Below, one piece after another: positions 33,846 to 44,800 of a stretch of 64,000 nucleotides of DNA (the stretch's first letter is position 1; the number at the start of each line of letters is the position of its first letter). The notes beneath the pieces are model-generated. The model was given only the letters and a program-made list of their open reading frames with translations. It made no database searches and was not told the origin of the DNA. Source of the stretch: Pseudofabraea citricarpa. Taxonomy: Eukaryota; Ascomycota; Leotiomycetes; Helotiales; Dermateaceae. The stretch lies in assembly GCA_029641185.1 (NCBI GenBank), contig JAPWGK010000018.1, forward strand, positions 806,001-870,000, given 5' to 3'. The translations under genes and the position numbers were made by a program.

Positions 33846-34652
33846 ATGCCTTCTCGTTCTGCCCGATTCGACATGGACAGGGCTTACAATGATTCACGGT
33901 ATACAGGTTATTCGGAGCGACCTGAGTACTACGGGGCGAAGGCTCATAGTGATCGCCGGTTCGCTGGTGCTTCGCGACGTGCTGAGTTCAATAGGGCAAG
34001 GGATTACAATGATGAATACCGGTATTCTGACTATGATGAGAAAGCGGAGTCCTACAGAGCTCGGCCTCGTGGTGACGATCGGTACGCCGATTCTGAGCGA
34101 GCTGAGTTTTACAGAGCACGACCTCGTCGTGACGATCGGTACGCCGATTCTGAACGAGCTGCGTGCAACAGAGCAAAGCCTCGCAGCGATGATCGGTACG
34201 CCGGTTACTCGAGACGGGCTGAGTTCGACACTTTCGAGGATCCCATTGCACCTACCGGGCCTCGGAGAAGAGTTCACTTCAGCAAGGCGCGTGATGACGA
34301 TGTCAACGTCTCCCGTCCCAAGTGTCGTGATCGGAGCGAAAGGCACAAGGGTGCCTCTGATACCTGCAAGCAGGATCAAGGTCCCAAGTCCGATCCTCCA
34401 AAAAACACGGGGCCCTTTATTAAAGGTTACTTTGCACCAGATGGAACTTTTCGGAAGTCTTCTGCGGGCAACCCCGTGCCCTCCCATATTCCAGACCTTC
34501 CTGTTTGGTTGTGCCCATGGACAGGCCAGTATGTGACCTTCGGTCGCACCGTTACTGTGGTGTCTGATGATCCTTCGGACTATGACATGGAAGAGGCCAT
34601 GGATTGGGAGTGGAGTGATCCTAATAAGATGGAGATTGAGCCTACTATGTAG
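33846..34652 (+). CDS. Unrecognised protein with internal 19-21-residue repeats
   Basis: This is a single exon of 268 aa, from the first ATG after a pyrimidine-rich promoter. I do not recognise a family. Residues 15-135 form about six imperfect repeats centred on RYADSERAEFYRARPRRDD. They are rich in R, D, E, Y and A and likely disordered; two central copies are nearly identical at DNA level with a 57-bp period. Residues 140-190 are basic and charged. The C-terminal 80 residues look folded and less biased (GPFIKGYFAPDGTFRK, IPDLPVWLCPWTGQYVTFG), then end acidic. Two other frames are also long and open across the repeats, but lack a proper ATG or a sensible composition. The 3' flank is the hairpin repeat field. 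Confidence 0.6.
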   Translation: MPSRSARFDMDRAYNDSRYTGYSERPEYYGAKAHSDRRFAGASRRAEFNRARDYNDEYRYSDYDEKAESYRARPRGDDRYADSERAEFYRARPRRDDRYADSERAACNRAKPRSDDRYAGYSRRAEFDTFEDPIAPTGPRRRVHFSKARDDDVNVSRPKCRDRSERHKGASDTCKQDQGPKSDPPKNTGPFIKGYFAPDGTFRKSSAGNPVPSHIPDLPVWLCPWTGQYVTFGRTVTVVSDDPSDYDMEEAMDWEWSDPNKMEIEPTM

Positions 34653-34967
34653 ACTCTTTTCTCTTTTCTCAGGGTCACTGAGAATGAAGCGACGCCTCTG
34701 CTCCTTTTGAGATTGGCTCTGCCAGCGCTTTTAGTGAGGCGGCCGGGGATTGTGACTGTTCTTAACTTGAGTGGTTAAACCATCCTTGTACGACCTGGTC
34801 GAGTAGGTGTTATTGTGACGGCTCTTAACCTGAGTTGTTAAACCATTTCCTCTATTACTTCCGAATCATCTTGCGACGCTCCTGCTCTGCTCGAGAGGGG
34901 TTCCTGCGCAGCAGATTACTGACGACACTTCTGCTCCTCTTGTGAGAAGTTCCAGCGTCGGCAACAG

Positions 34968-35350
34968 GTGACACTCCTGCTCCTATTGAGGGGGGTCCAG
35001 CACCATTAGGCAACATGGTGACATTCCTGCTCCAGTTGAGGGGGATCCAGCACCGGTAGGCAATATGGTGACATTTCTGCTCCAGTTGAGGGAAATCCAG
35101 CACCGGTAGACAATATGGCGACGCTTCTGCTCCAGTTGAGAGGAGTTCTAGCGCTATGACAACAGGTGACATTTCTGCTCCGATTGAGAGAGATCCAGCA
35201 CCGGTAGACAATATGGTGATACTCCTGCTCCGATTGAGGGGGGTCCAGCACCATCAGGCAACATGGCGACGCTTCTGCTCCAGTTGAGAGGAGTTCTAGC
35301 GCTGTGACAACAGGGTGACATTTCTGCTCCAGTTGAGAGGAATATCCAGC
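34968..35350. repeat. 50-bp minisatellite, about eight copies
   Basis: Units begin at 34968, 35018, 35068, 35118, 35166, 35216, 35266 and 35315 (48-50 bp). Each unit carries TGCTCC-GTTGAG-type and TCCAGC segments. Two units are a variant with GCGACG and TAGCGCT. The period is not a multiple of three, so the block is not coding. It sits between hairpin copies 2 and 3. Confidence 0.88.
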
Positions 35351-35497
35351 ACTCTTTAGTAGGCGGCTCGGACTGCAACAGCCCTTAACTTGGGTTGTTA
35401 AGTCGTCCTTGGTCCGACCTGGAGAGGTAAGTCAGATGATTGCAACAGCTCTTAACTTGAGTTGTTAAGCCGTCACTGCCCCTACTCCGAATCAATA

Positions 35498-36041
35498 GCG
35501 ACGTCTCTGCTCTGTCTGAGGGGGGCTTCCTGCGCTAACGACAATTCAGCGACGCCTTTGCTCCGGTTGAGAGAGGTTTCCAGCGCTGGTTATGGGCGGC
35601 TGGGATTGCAACAGTTCTTAACTTGAGCTGTTAAGTCATCCTTGACCTGACCTGGGAGCGGATGCTTGATTGCAACAGTCCTTAACTTGGATTGTTAAGC
35701 CATCAATGCTACCGATCTCCCGAATCAATAGCGACGTCTCTGCTCTGTTTGAGGGGGACTTCCTGCGCTAACGACAATTCAGCGACGCCTTTGCTCCGGT
35801 TGAGAGAGGCTTCCAGCGCTGGTTATGGGCGGCTGGGATTGCAACAGTTCTTAACTTGAGCTGTTAAGTCATCCTTGACCTGACCTGGGAGCGGGATGCT
35901 TGATTGCAACAGTCCTTAACTTGGATTGTTAAGCCATCAATGCTACCGATCTTCCGAATCAGAATGCGACGTCTCTGCTCCGTTCGAGAGAGGCTCCAGC
36001 GCCAGGCCCTGAGATTGCAACGATTCTTAACTTGAGTCGTT
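35498..36041. repeat. Higher-order tandem repeat, about 234 bp, 2.3 copies
   Basis: Units start at 35498, 35731 and 35966 at GCGACGTCTC (periods 233 and 235). Units one and two are nearly identical over their full length. Each contains two GCGACG...GCGCT elements and two of the hairpins. Near identity implies recent duplication or homogenisation. Confidence 0.88.
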
Positions 36042-36948
36042 AAGTCATCGAAGGGTTCTGCGCCCAACTATTGAGTCAGCCTTCACGTGGCGTTGGGTGT
36101 GAGTACTCGAAAGAGGAAACCAATAGACTCTGCTAGATAGAAAAAGATAGAATGAAACAAAATTTGAACCATCCAACTTCTCTGCTTCCGACTATTCATG
36201 ACTTTGAGTACGCGTGAGTGAAAACTTGACTTTATCAGCCTGCTACCTTGATTTGATACTTACTTGCATCTTTTATTTATGATATTTTTGACAGGGTGGC
36301 CTCAAAACTCTGCGATTGACGTAATCGATCAGATGCACCTCTTGTCAGTTTTGTTCCCCAGACAGCTATTGCTTAGTCCTACCTTTGGCAATAACTCTTG
36401 AAATACTCGTATGATTCTAATTCAAGAAGTCAGGATATGACCTGTAAAATGTCTAGAGAACTAATAAATTAACTTCTCTGCTGAATTGTACTCTGATCAT
36501 CCAGTAGCAGTTATTGAGATGCGTAGCAAGTAATCACGTGGAAACACGGAACAAGAAGAGGAGTGAAGCAAGAATACTGACGAAAAAGATCAAGTTTTAT
36601 TGTCAGCCCTGGTAAGGATCTAGATGGAGAGGATGGTGTCAATAGAGAAAGAAACTCAGGTGAGTGCTAGGTACAGGCAGAAGATATGACTAGTTCCATC
36701 CAACTCGAATTATCGCAGATGGAACGTGATCACCACAGGATGTTCCTACCGCTTTCACGCAGAAGCTAAGCGCGCAGATATTCACTCACTTACCGCACCA
36801 TGTTCTGCCAACCTCCCCCATCTCAGCGCTTTCTCAAATTAATGCTGGCCACATAATCATTTGTAAATTGTAAGTTCACGTCGATCTTACAAGAGATCGC
36901 CTCTAATTAACGGAACTATCTAGGGCTTTGAGGATATCGACTGCAAAC
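36042..36948. other. Intergenic region
   Basis: This 907-bp stretch lies between the repeat field and the next gene. It has no credible open frame. A possible splice acceptor (ATCTAG) lies 24 bp before the next start codon, so a 5' UTR intron is possible. Confidence 0.45.
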
Positions 36949-37752
36949 ATGGCTACCCTATCTCAGGAGATGAACAGGTTTATCGACCAGATGAACAGAC
37001 TCAAACGGATGGAGAGAGATGTAGTTCGAATTGTGAACGTATTGCGGACTTATCTGGAGCATATTGTGGCCCAAGGTCAACAGATGGCGCATGGAATCGA
37101 TCTCTTTACGCAAATGTCCGAGTTTTGCCAACCACTTGATATCGAGACGATGTTCAAGCTCGCGAAGACCATGCAAGGCGATTCTGCATGGGATAAGATA
37201 CGGGTAAACATTCAGAAACTAGTTGGAATTAGGGCTATGAATGTCTTGAACAGCGGCAAAACAGAATTGACGAGGCAAATGGATCACAGCACCCAGATGC
37301 TAGAGAAATGGGAATCTCTTTCATTGGAGCAAATTTTCAGACAATCGATCACTCCTGACGGATATATCAAGCCAAATGTCGATCTGTTCGAACGTCGTGA
37401 CGAGTATGAAACACTGGTCCACTGTATCAGAAGCGCAGCAATGACCGCCCATCTACAGAGAGAGGAAAGTTACGCAACTTTGCTTGCCGAGTGCTCTGGA
37501 TTGAGAATCGATCAAGCATATGATCTTCATACGGCTGTAGATGCAGCATTCGACTCAAAAGACTTTGCCGATCAAGACGCGGAAATCCATAGAAGTCGGT
37601 GCCAGACAGTTGACTCAATAATTAGTCACCAAGCGCTTTTAGCAACTGTTTCCTCTCAAAACATGCTTGATCCGCTTGTTGGAGTTTACACTGATTTCCT
37701 ACCCCAAGTCAGAGAATTCCAGCAGTTGTATGACAGAGATTCATCAGATTAG
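36949..37752 (+). CDS. Unrecognised helical protein
   Basis: This is a single exon of 267 aa from the first in-frame ATG. The open frame begins 21 bp earlier at a TTG. I recognise no family. The protein looks almost wholly alpha-helical. The first 60 residues (MNRFIDQMNRLKRMERDVV onward) are heptad-like and could form a coiled coil, followed by Q/M-rich helices and several acidic stretches. There is no signal peptide, membrane segment or catalytic motif. It sits in a block with two other unrecognised genes and no conserved neighbours, so it is probably lineage-specific. Coding status rests on the uninterrupted frame and normal amino-acid composition. Confidence 0.6.
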   Translation: MATLSQEMNRFIDQMNRLKRMERDVVRIVNVLRTYLEHIVAQGQQMAHGIDLFTQMSEFCQPLDIETMFKLAKTMQGDSAWDKIRVNIQKLVGIRAMNVLNSGKTELTRQMDHSTQMLEKWESLSLEQIFRQSITPDGYIKPNVDLFERRDEYETLVHCIRSAAMTAHLQREESYATLLAECSGLRIDQAYDLHTAVDAAFDSKDFADQDAEIHRSRCQTVDSIISHQALLATVSSQNMLDPLVGVYTDFLPQVREFQQLYDRDSSD

Positions 37753-38597
37753 GATTGTCAGGCTTGATATAGCATTCGATTGCCAATCGTACTGGGGCGA
37801 CTTGGCTAGAATAAAGGGCAGGTTTGAACTACGCTCAGCTTACAATTCAAATGGTCTGTTGCAGTTCTCCACAGAGAAAATGAACCTATATAAACTACCA
37901 CTGGGTTCAATTGAAGTGTGTTAATGATGGGCGAACCACCAGGGAACCAACCACGCGATGCAACAGTCTTGAAGCACAAATATTGAATCATGCCAACAAC
38001 TCGAAATAACAGGAACGTAAGCATTAAGCGACTGTAGATTTGAAAAAATCAGTCGCACTGCTTTCTAGAATTTCTCACTAACTGTTTTTCATCAATGCCT
38101 GGGAAATTCTTGCGTAGCTCCTTAATTATTTTCAAATATGTGACTGAACTCTAGTTAATTATTGTCCTCTGATCTTGAGTCACTAGCTGGTCTATCAAAA
38201 ATTACCACCAAAAAGTTTAAATTACCAAGTATTTGCAAAGGACTTTTACATTCCACCATGAAAATTGACTTGGTGTTGAGATGATGATTTAAAACACACA
38301 AAATGGGTTCTGTATCTCATGTCTCCAGCCGCTTTTGTAACATGCCCCCGAGAAGTGGGCTTCAAAGCCTACCTGTAAATATCAACTTTCAGTCTCAACC
38401 CCTAAAAAGTGTTTCTTTCACAGCCCCACAATCTTTACACCTCGCTAACCTCCGATTTACAAAGCCGCCGTGGCCAAGAATCGCAAAAGGTTTCTGGTTC
38501 TCACAATAATTTAGTAAGTACTAAGTGCTACCAACACGGTCTATTGATCAGATCAGCAACTAATAGATGAAAAATATTCTCAACAGGTCAAGCAATC
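37753..38597. other. Intergenic region
   Basis: This 845-bp AT-rich stretch contains a 68-codon open frame at 38303-38509 that I could not link by splicing to the next gene and do not call. I see nothing else. Confidence 0.45.
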
Positions 38598-39365
38598 ATG
38601 CCCAACGAAAAGAAGTAAGTTCATTCGATTAAATCAATCAATGGGCAGTTTGATCTAACCAGTAATAGATTCATCCTAGCTGGTACTCATAAGGTCACCA
38701 AAGATATCATCTATGTGGGCTTTACACCAGTTCGAAAAGCCAAAGATGCTTCCTACCAATATATTAGGGCAATCGATGAGAAAGGTACACCTCTTCCAAG
38801 AGAGCCTCTATGGGGCAATCTGAAGGAGAATATCACTTGGCTCCCCTGCCTGTCACGAGAATGGGCTTGTCTACTAGCTCCAGATGGAGATTGGCTCAGG
38901 GGAAAGACAACCGAAGGATGGAAGTTGATGAAGGAGGCACTATTAAAGGCTTGGGATAACCCATTTATTGGTTTATTGGGTCCGTTGCATCAGAATTGCC
39001 ACCACTGCAAACGCCATCGAGCCAGCTTTCAGCCAACAGTTGCTCCAATTGTCACTGCTCCAATTACTCCATTCAATCATCACACTCAACAGCGACCCGG
39101 TAGTATCAGTACTGAATTCCAACAAACGGGTGAACATTCAACTCTTGGATTTGGTCCTGGTGGTAACTATCGAATCGTCACCCCCCTCGGCCAGTCCCAC
39201 AGATCTTTCCATGCTCCATATCCTCAGACAACAAGTAATCCGATTGTCACTGGTCCGTTTACTCAAATCAATCCCCCAAGCAGACAATATACTCTTGGAT
39301 TTGGTCCTGGCGGTAATTATAATATCGTTATCCCCCTCGGTCCACTCGCAAATCACTCCACGTAG
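38598..39365 (+). CDS. Unrecognised protein with duplicated glycine-rich C-terminal segment
   Basis: Exons 38598-38614 and 38669-39365 give 237 aa. The 17-nt first exon encodes MPNEKK, the intron (54 nt) has a GTAAGT donor and TAATAG acceptor, and the join gives KFILAGTHKVTKDIIYVGFTP. Residues 1-110 look like a compact folded domain rich in W, K and L (PREPLWGNLKENITWLP, REWACLLAPDGDW). A CHHCKRH segment follows. The C-terminal half is proline/glutamine-rich and carries two copies of TLGFGPGGNY-IV-PLG about 50 residues apart, the mark of an internal duplication. I know no family with this layout. Secretion is not indicated. Confidence 0.6.
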
Positions 39366-39977
39366 ACTGAGGCTACATACCCTACTTACTAGAAGCTCAA
39401 ACCTGCATTTATCTGCCTGGTTATACCCATTCCTACTCATTCAGCACACCTTTCTATTTCCCCTATTTTTTATTTCCATTTGTTCGCTTGGCATCAATTG
39501 CCCCTCGATGCATTAAGCGAGCGCGAAACTCATGTAGCGAGGCGTATCGCACTTCATCTTCCGTTTAGTCACATACTATCCGTCATCTACTAGATCTAGC
39601 AAATGGCGCTTTCTTAGGCTAGATCAACCAACGATGATGTCACTCATCTCATGCGTGTGCCTATCTGTTGATTTGATGTGTTGTCTGACTGTGAGCTTTC
39701 GATCAGTCTTTGAATTGATATTAACATCATTATCCGAACCCTGATATTCTCTTTCAGGCACTATTGCTTAGTCATTGCATACGACTTCCTAAAAATGGAA
39801 CACCTCATTTCATACAATCCAAAAATCCAACAATCCAACATCGTCTTAGCGCTTGCTATCCCCACAATTCAAACACCCCATTTTGCGCCATCGAAAATCC
39901 CTTAGTCCTGGCGATTCCCCCTCCTTTTGCACAGAAGAAAGAAAAAAACAAAACAAAGGAATTGTTCCCTAGAAGCA
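39366..39977. other. Intergenic region
   Basis: This 612-bp stretch is the promoter of the MFS gene. An A-rich segment (AAGAAAGAAAAAAAC type) lies 30-50 bp upstream of the start codon. No gene is seen. Confidence 0.45.
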
Positions 39978-41762
39978 ATGGCATCAAAAGAACCCAAAAT
40001 GTTAATCGACCCCAAAGAAACTGATGTTGTATCTCCGATAGTCGTACCATATTCCACCTTCACCAAAGGCCAGAAACGGTTGATTTGTTTCTTGATCGCG
40101 TTTGCGGGAATGTTCTCGCCGCTAAGTAGCTTCATCTACTACCCAGCCATCACATCACTCTCGAAAGATCTGCACGTCTCGATAGAGTTAATTAACCTCA
40201 CGATCACATCATATATGGTTGTTTCGGGAATTGCACCAGCCATTATCGGTGACTTGGCAGATTTTACAGGACGACGATGGGTGTATATTCTGACTTTGTT
40301 GATTTATTGCGTCGCCAATGTGGGATTAGCATTTCAGAGGAGCTGGCCGGCATTGTTGGTGCTGAGGATGGTACAGAGTTTAGGGAGCTCAGGTAAGTAG
40401 GCAAGCTCTCAATAAAACAATGTGTCGAACTAAGAAATAGCTACCATTTCTATTGCGTATGGCGTTGTGGCAGACATCGCAACTCCGGCTGAACGCGGGT
40501 CTTTCGTGGGAGTAGTCCTTTGTGGGTAAGTCATTCCTGTGTATTTATCTTTTATTTTGACGATGAAATCTAATTGCTGTTATTCTGCAGTCCAAATATC
40601 GCCCCTAGCTTGGGTCCAGTCCTGGGAGGCGCCCTTTCTCAACATGCAGGATGGTGGTGGATATTTTGGCTTCTTGCCATCCTCTCTGGTTTCTGTCTTC
40701 TGATGATTGTGATTTTCCTACCGGAAACTTCACGCCTGATAGTTGGCAATGGAAGTGGCCCGAGTAAATGGTATCACCAGACCGCATTGTCTCTCTTCCG
40801 GCGGAGACACTTGAATGACAACTCCAAGGAAGATGTTGAAGCCCTCCCGAAACGAAAGTTTCACATCCCTAATCCAATCACTTGTCTGAAATTATTATTT
40901 CATAAAAGTACGGCGCTTATTGTCTTGGTCAATGGAATTTTCTACATGACATATGGCTGCATCCAAGCATCCATGTCATCACTGTTCATTGAGCTCTACG
41001 GATTTAATGAACTCGAAGCTGGCCTGATTTACCTTCCTTTTGGGGCTGGGTGTGCTCTAGCATCATTCCTCTCTGGTACTGTGCACTTTAGTGTTTCTTT
41101 ATAACCCCGTTACACTGAGTTATTTTTGGGCTAACAATTCTAGGGCGTATCATAAATTGGGATTACCGTCGCACAGCTAGAGATTGCGATTTCGTTATCG
41201 ACAAAGTGGCGGGAGACGATATGGCACGATTTCCGATTGAGAAAGCCAGATACAGGAGTATCTGGTATCCAGTCATCATTGGCAGTATATGCGTTGTGGG
41301 GTACGGCTGGTCCCTCCACACTCGAACCGTGGGTGAACTCCTCTCTATATAACTAAGCTTGAAATACTTACAATAGAAAGTCCGTTGCTGTACCGTTGAT
41401 CCTCCAATTTCTGATCGGGGCAATGATCTCAGTGGTCTTTAACGTAAGTTATTATTGAATCTCCCTTGTTGTGTACTGTAAATGCTAAATAAAATCAGAT
41501 GTGTGGCACCCTGCTTGTTGACCTCCATCCTAAATCTCCAGCTAGTGCACAAGCCGCTCTCAATATTGCGAGATGCAGTCTCTCAGCTGGTGGTTTAGCT
41601 TTACTTCAGTTCATAATTGATGGGGTCGGCGTTGGATGGTGTTTCACTATTTTTGGAGGACTTTGCTTCGGCATGTTGTTCCCAATATGGATTATTGATA
41701 GATATGGGATGGCCTGGAGAAAAGCTAAGGTTATTGCAAAATCATCTGCTGATGTAGAGTGA
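39978..41762 (+). CDS. MFS multidrug transporter (DHA1, Qdr-like)
   Basis: Six exons, 39978-40392, 40441-40525, 40591-41075, 41144-41328, 41381-41443 and 41499-41762, give 498 aa. About twelve membrane segments are visible. The DHA1 motifs are GDLADFTGRRWVYI (motif A, loop 2-3), LRMVQSLGSSATISIAYGVVADI (motif B region) and GPNIAPSLGPVLGGAL (motif C, antiporter signature). Relatives export drugs, polyamines or organic acids by proton antiport at the plasma membrane. Intron four is the weak point: to reach the frame VAVPLILQFLIG the acceptor must be AAAG at 41380, four bases past a TAG, with donor GTGGGT. The other introns have GTAAGT or GTACTG donors and are clear. The substrate cannot be predicted. 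Confidence 0.86.
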
Positions 41763-41888
41763 TAGATTGATTTAATCCAATAGACATTTGTGGGCTGTTG
41801 ACTTTGAGTAGCTATTTAGGTACTCTTTGGGAACTTTGAGGAGCTATATAGGTATTCTTGAAGAACAGAAAGCTATGTCTTTGCTTTT

Positions 41889-44800
41889 TCACCATTCTAA
41901 CATAATACCACTTTTAATGATCGCCATCTCCCCATTATGCGGAAAAAGAAAGGTTCCATCAGGAAGTAGTCTACAAAGATCTAGACTAATACTATTCAGC
42001 CAATCTTGCGGCAAGAAAAAGTGTTCTTGCACAGTCTTTTCGTCAACTTCTCTGGGGCCTAATCGCAGCGAGCACATCGAGAAGTTCTTATTAAGGTAAA
42101 TAAAACGATTCTTTGATAGGATTCCCAACGGGATCTCAACCTGCTTCTCTATTTCTTTGAGCAAGAAGATGGGCTTAATGATATCCGTGGCTCTTTCGGC
42201 GTTGCTAACATCAAACACAAACGTGTCAAAAATCAACGTCTGATGATACCGGCTCCCAATCCTTGGCATAACAGTATACTGAAGAATGATTTTCGAGCCA
42301 ATCGATGTAGTGATGAGCTTGCTGATTTTGATATTTTCATTGATGTCTTTTGGGATATCATTATCTGATATTTTTGCTGAAATGAGTGATAACTGAGTTT
42401 CGCCCTGTGGTCCTGTTGCTGCACCCATAATTTCAAGCTCTGCGACTCGCGTCAAATCATGCCAATTGTAGATCCGCACAAAGCCAAAGTTGAATGCAAG
42501 CAGTAATTTTGCATTAGTAGGATGCTTGATCCATCGAGTTGTTGAGCTTTGGGAAGAAAGAGATCGTGTCGTAGCTTCAAAATTTGCATCCAGTGATAAC
42601 AATGTTGCAGTACTGCCGTTTGCAACAAAAAGAATTTTGTTGTCGGCATTGAGCAAGATTTGCCGAATACCCCCAATTTCAACCTCTAATTTGATATCAA
42701 AAATTGGTTTGGCTACCCATTCATGATCTGGGCCTGAAGGTGTCACAAGATGCACCGTTATTCTACCCCCAAGCTCGGCACAGGCGAGGTGTTCTCCTTC
42801 TCCCCAATCAAGATGCTCGATTGCCAGCATACTTTTCGACCTAAACAGTTTGATTTGAGAGCAAATTCCAGAGTTATCAAAAATGTGTACAAACCCAGAT
42901 TCATCACCTGCAGCAAGATAATTGCTACCGTGTCGAATAGAAACTGCGGTGATCGGATCTCTAATTTCAGCCACAACCTCTGATATGGCCGCGGTTACAG
43001 TACCTAACTCACTACCAGCTGAACTATCCTTTTCTTGTTCATCTCCGTTTAATCTCAAAAGTACATTGGGTTGCCAAACATTGCAGAATTGCCCGCGTAT
43101 GTCATAGAGCCGTCTGCCATCGGAGCTGAAGGATATGTCATTTACAATATTTTCGCATGAGAACTGATATACTAGAGCAAAACGATTGAAGTTGAACACT
43201 TTGATTCTTCCACTTGCATCGGCAGTAGCAAAGAATGTTCCCTCGGGACTGCAGGCAATGACTGATGCCGAAGCACAGATCTCTTGATGAGTCCCGCTGT
43301 ATGGATGCCATTTGAAAACATATCCGCTAGGATAGAGACCTAGGACTTCCCCTGAAAGTGGATGCCACACGACGCAATCCACAGGTGCCCAGAAATGTTT
43401 TGGGTCATTATGATTCCGTCGACATCTACTAATAAGTTTTGGCGGATCAATACTCCAGACGGAAAGCGGGAAACCGCGATATGCAACAGCAACGTGCGTA
43501 GCGTCAGGACTGAATGAGATACAGCTCGGCGAGTTCATTACTGTTCCATCAATGGGGCTGTCCTCTCTCAAGAGCCGTTGGTCAAGAAAGCACCAGGCTG
43601 GCTCCGGCACAGCTAGGTTGGCAAGTCTAATTCCGCGGTCGGCTGAGCCCATTATCAGAGACGTATCGTTGCCAGAAAAGGCAACATTTAATGCTCTTTT
43701 TCTTAGTGGATTTTGAATGCTGAGAAGAATCTTTCCTGTCTCTGTCGACCATACTTTACTTGTACGAAACCCACAGGACACTAATCGATCACAACTACGG
43801 CTAAAGGCAATGGCAGAAACGCGTTCTCCGTGAAGTAGAACGTGAATAATCTCAAAAGATGTTGTACTGTAAAGCATTATTTGTCCTGAGGCAATGAGAA
43901 CCGCAAAATAGGGACCGGAGCAGAGCATTTTGATCGCCTGTAAGCCAGTTCCCAGCGATATCTTTGCTAAATCATCGTTCCAAGACTTGCAAGAAAGCCC
44001 GTTAATTGAGAGCCCGCGTACATTTATACCGAATTGTTTGTAAATCATCGAGTCACGAGGACAAAATGGAGGAATCTGTTCGTAGATGGAAGAGGGGTCT
44101 GTAGCCAAGATAGAACCGAACTTGCCCAGAATTTTGATGAGATCTATAGCCCAAAGTTCAACCAACTCCAGCTCCTCTATCAGACGAAGCGAATGGTCTA
44201 TATCTGCATCATAATTTCTCCTGCGGCGAACAAAGGTGTTTAGAGCGCTTGAGGCGTCGGCGAGAATCTTCAACTGACCGGTATTTGCCAATGAGGATAT
44301 CCAGGCCAAGACGGGCGCACTGCGCAAAAATCTGGCGAGAAGGATCAATGTTTCATCCAAAGGGGTGCAACTTAAATTCAAGTGATATGGCCATGAAGTT
44401 GCTGCATAATTCAAGAATGGTTCCTGCTCGGTAGTATCCGGATGACTATAAATGCCCTGCTTGGACCCTTGACTTGGCGAGATCTGGCTAAGAAAGTATA
44501 AGCATTTGGCAAGCATTTTATGATGAGATTCATTTGGAAAAATAGCCAATCCAGATTCTGTCGATTTAGCAAGATATTCTCGCGCTGTTTGGTGCACCAA
44601 GGCAATCTGGGATGATGAGTCTATGACCACAAGTTGGCCACAAACTTGGCTGATAGTAAAGTTAAGATCGAACAGCATAGGAAACTCAGGTTTCAAGGCT
44701 TTCTCCAATTCAGGCAACGTAAGGGACCGCCGTGGGTAAGCAGCCCATACCAAAATGGTTCTTGCAAGTTCATGATCTCTGGGCTTGATAGATTTCAGAA

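Larger units (their letters stand above)
34754..36041 (+). repeat. Family of nine covarying hairpin elements
   Basis: Nine 23-nt cores lie at 34754-34776, 34817-34839, 35377-35399, 35444-35466, 35610-35632, 35674-35696, 35843-35865, 35908-35930 and 36019-36041. Each has an 8-nt left arm, loop TTAACTT (TTAACCT in copy 2) and an 8-nt right arm. Left arms are GACTGTTC, GACGGCTC, AACAGCCC, AACAGCTC, AACAGTTC, AACAGTCC, AACAGTTC, AACAGTCC and AACGATTC. Right arms are GAGTGGTT, GAGTTGTT, GGGTTGTT, GAGTTGTT, GAGCTGTT, GGATTGTT, GAGCTGTT, GGATTGTT and GAGTCGTT. All eight positions pair in every copy when G-T is allowed. A second, exclusive stem TTAAC with GTTAA is invariant. Wobbles are G-T on the plus strand, which points to plus-strand RNA. 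Confidence 0.85.

Noticed and set aside
33894..34487. 197-codon minus-strand frame over the same repeats
   Set aside because: It is a mirror frame of the repeat and has no independent support.
33802..34536. 244-codon plus-strand frame overlapping the orphan repeat gene
   Set aside because: It starts at GTG, not ATG, and is open only because the repeat period is a multiple of three.
34855..35378. Minus-strand frames over the minisatellite
   Set aside because: The repeat period of 48-50 bp shifts frame between copies, so these are chance frames.
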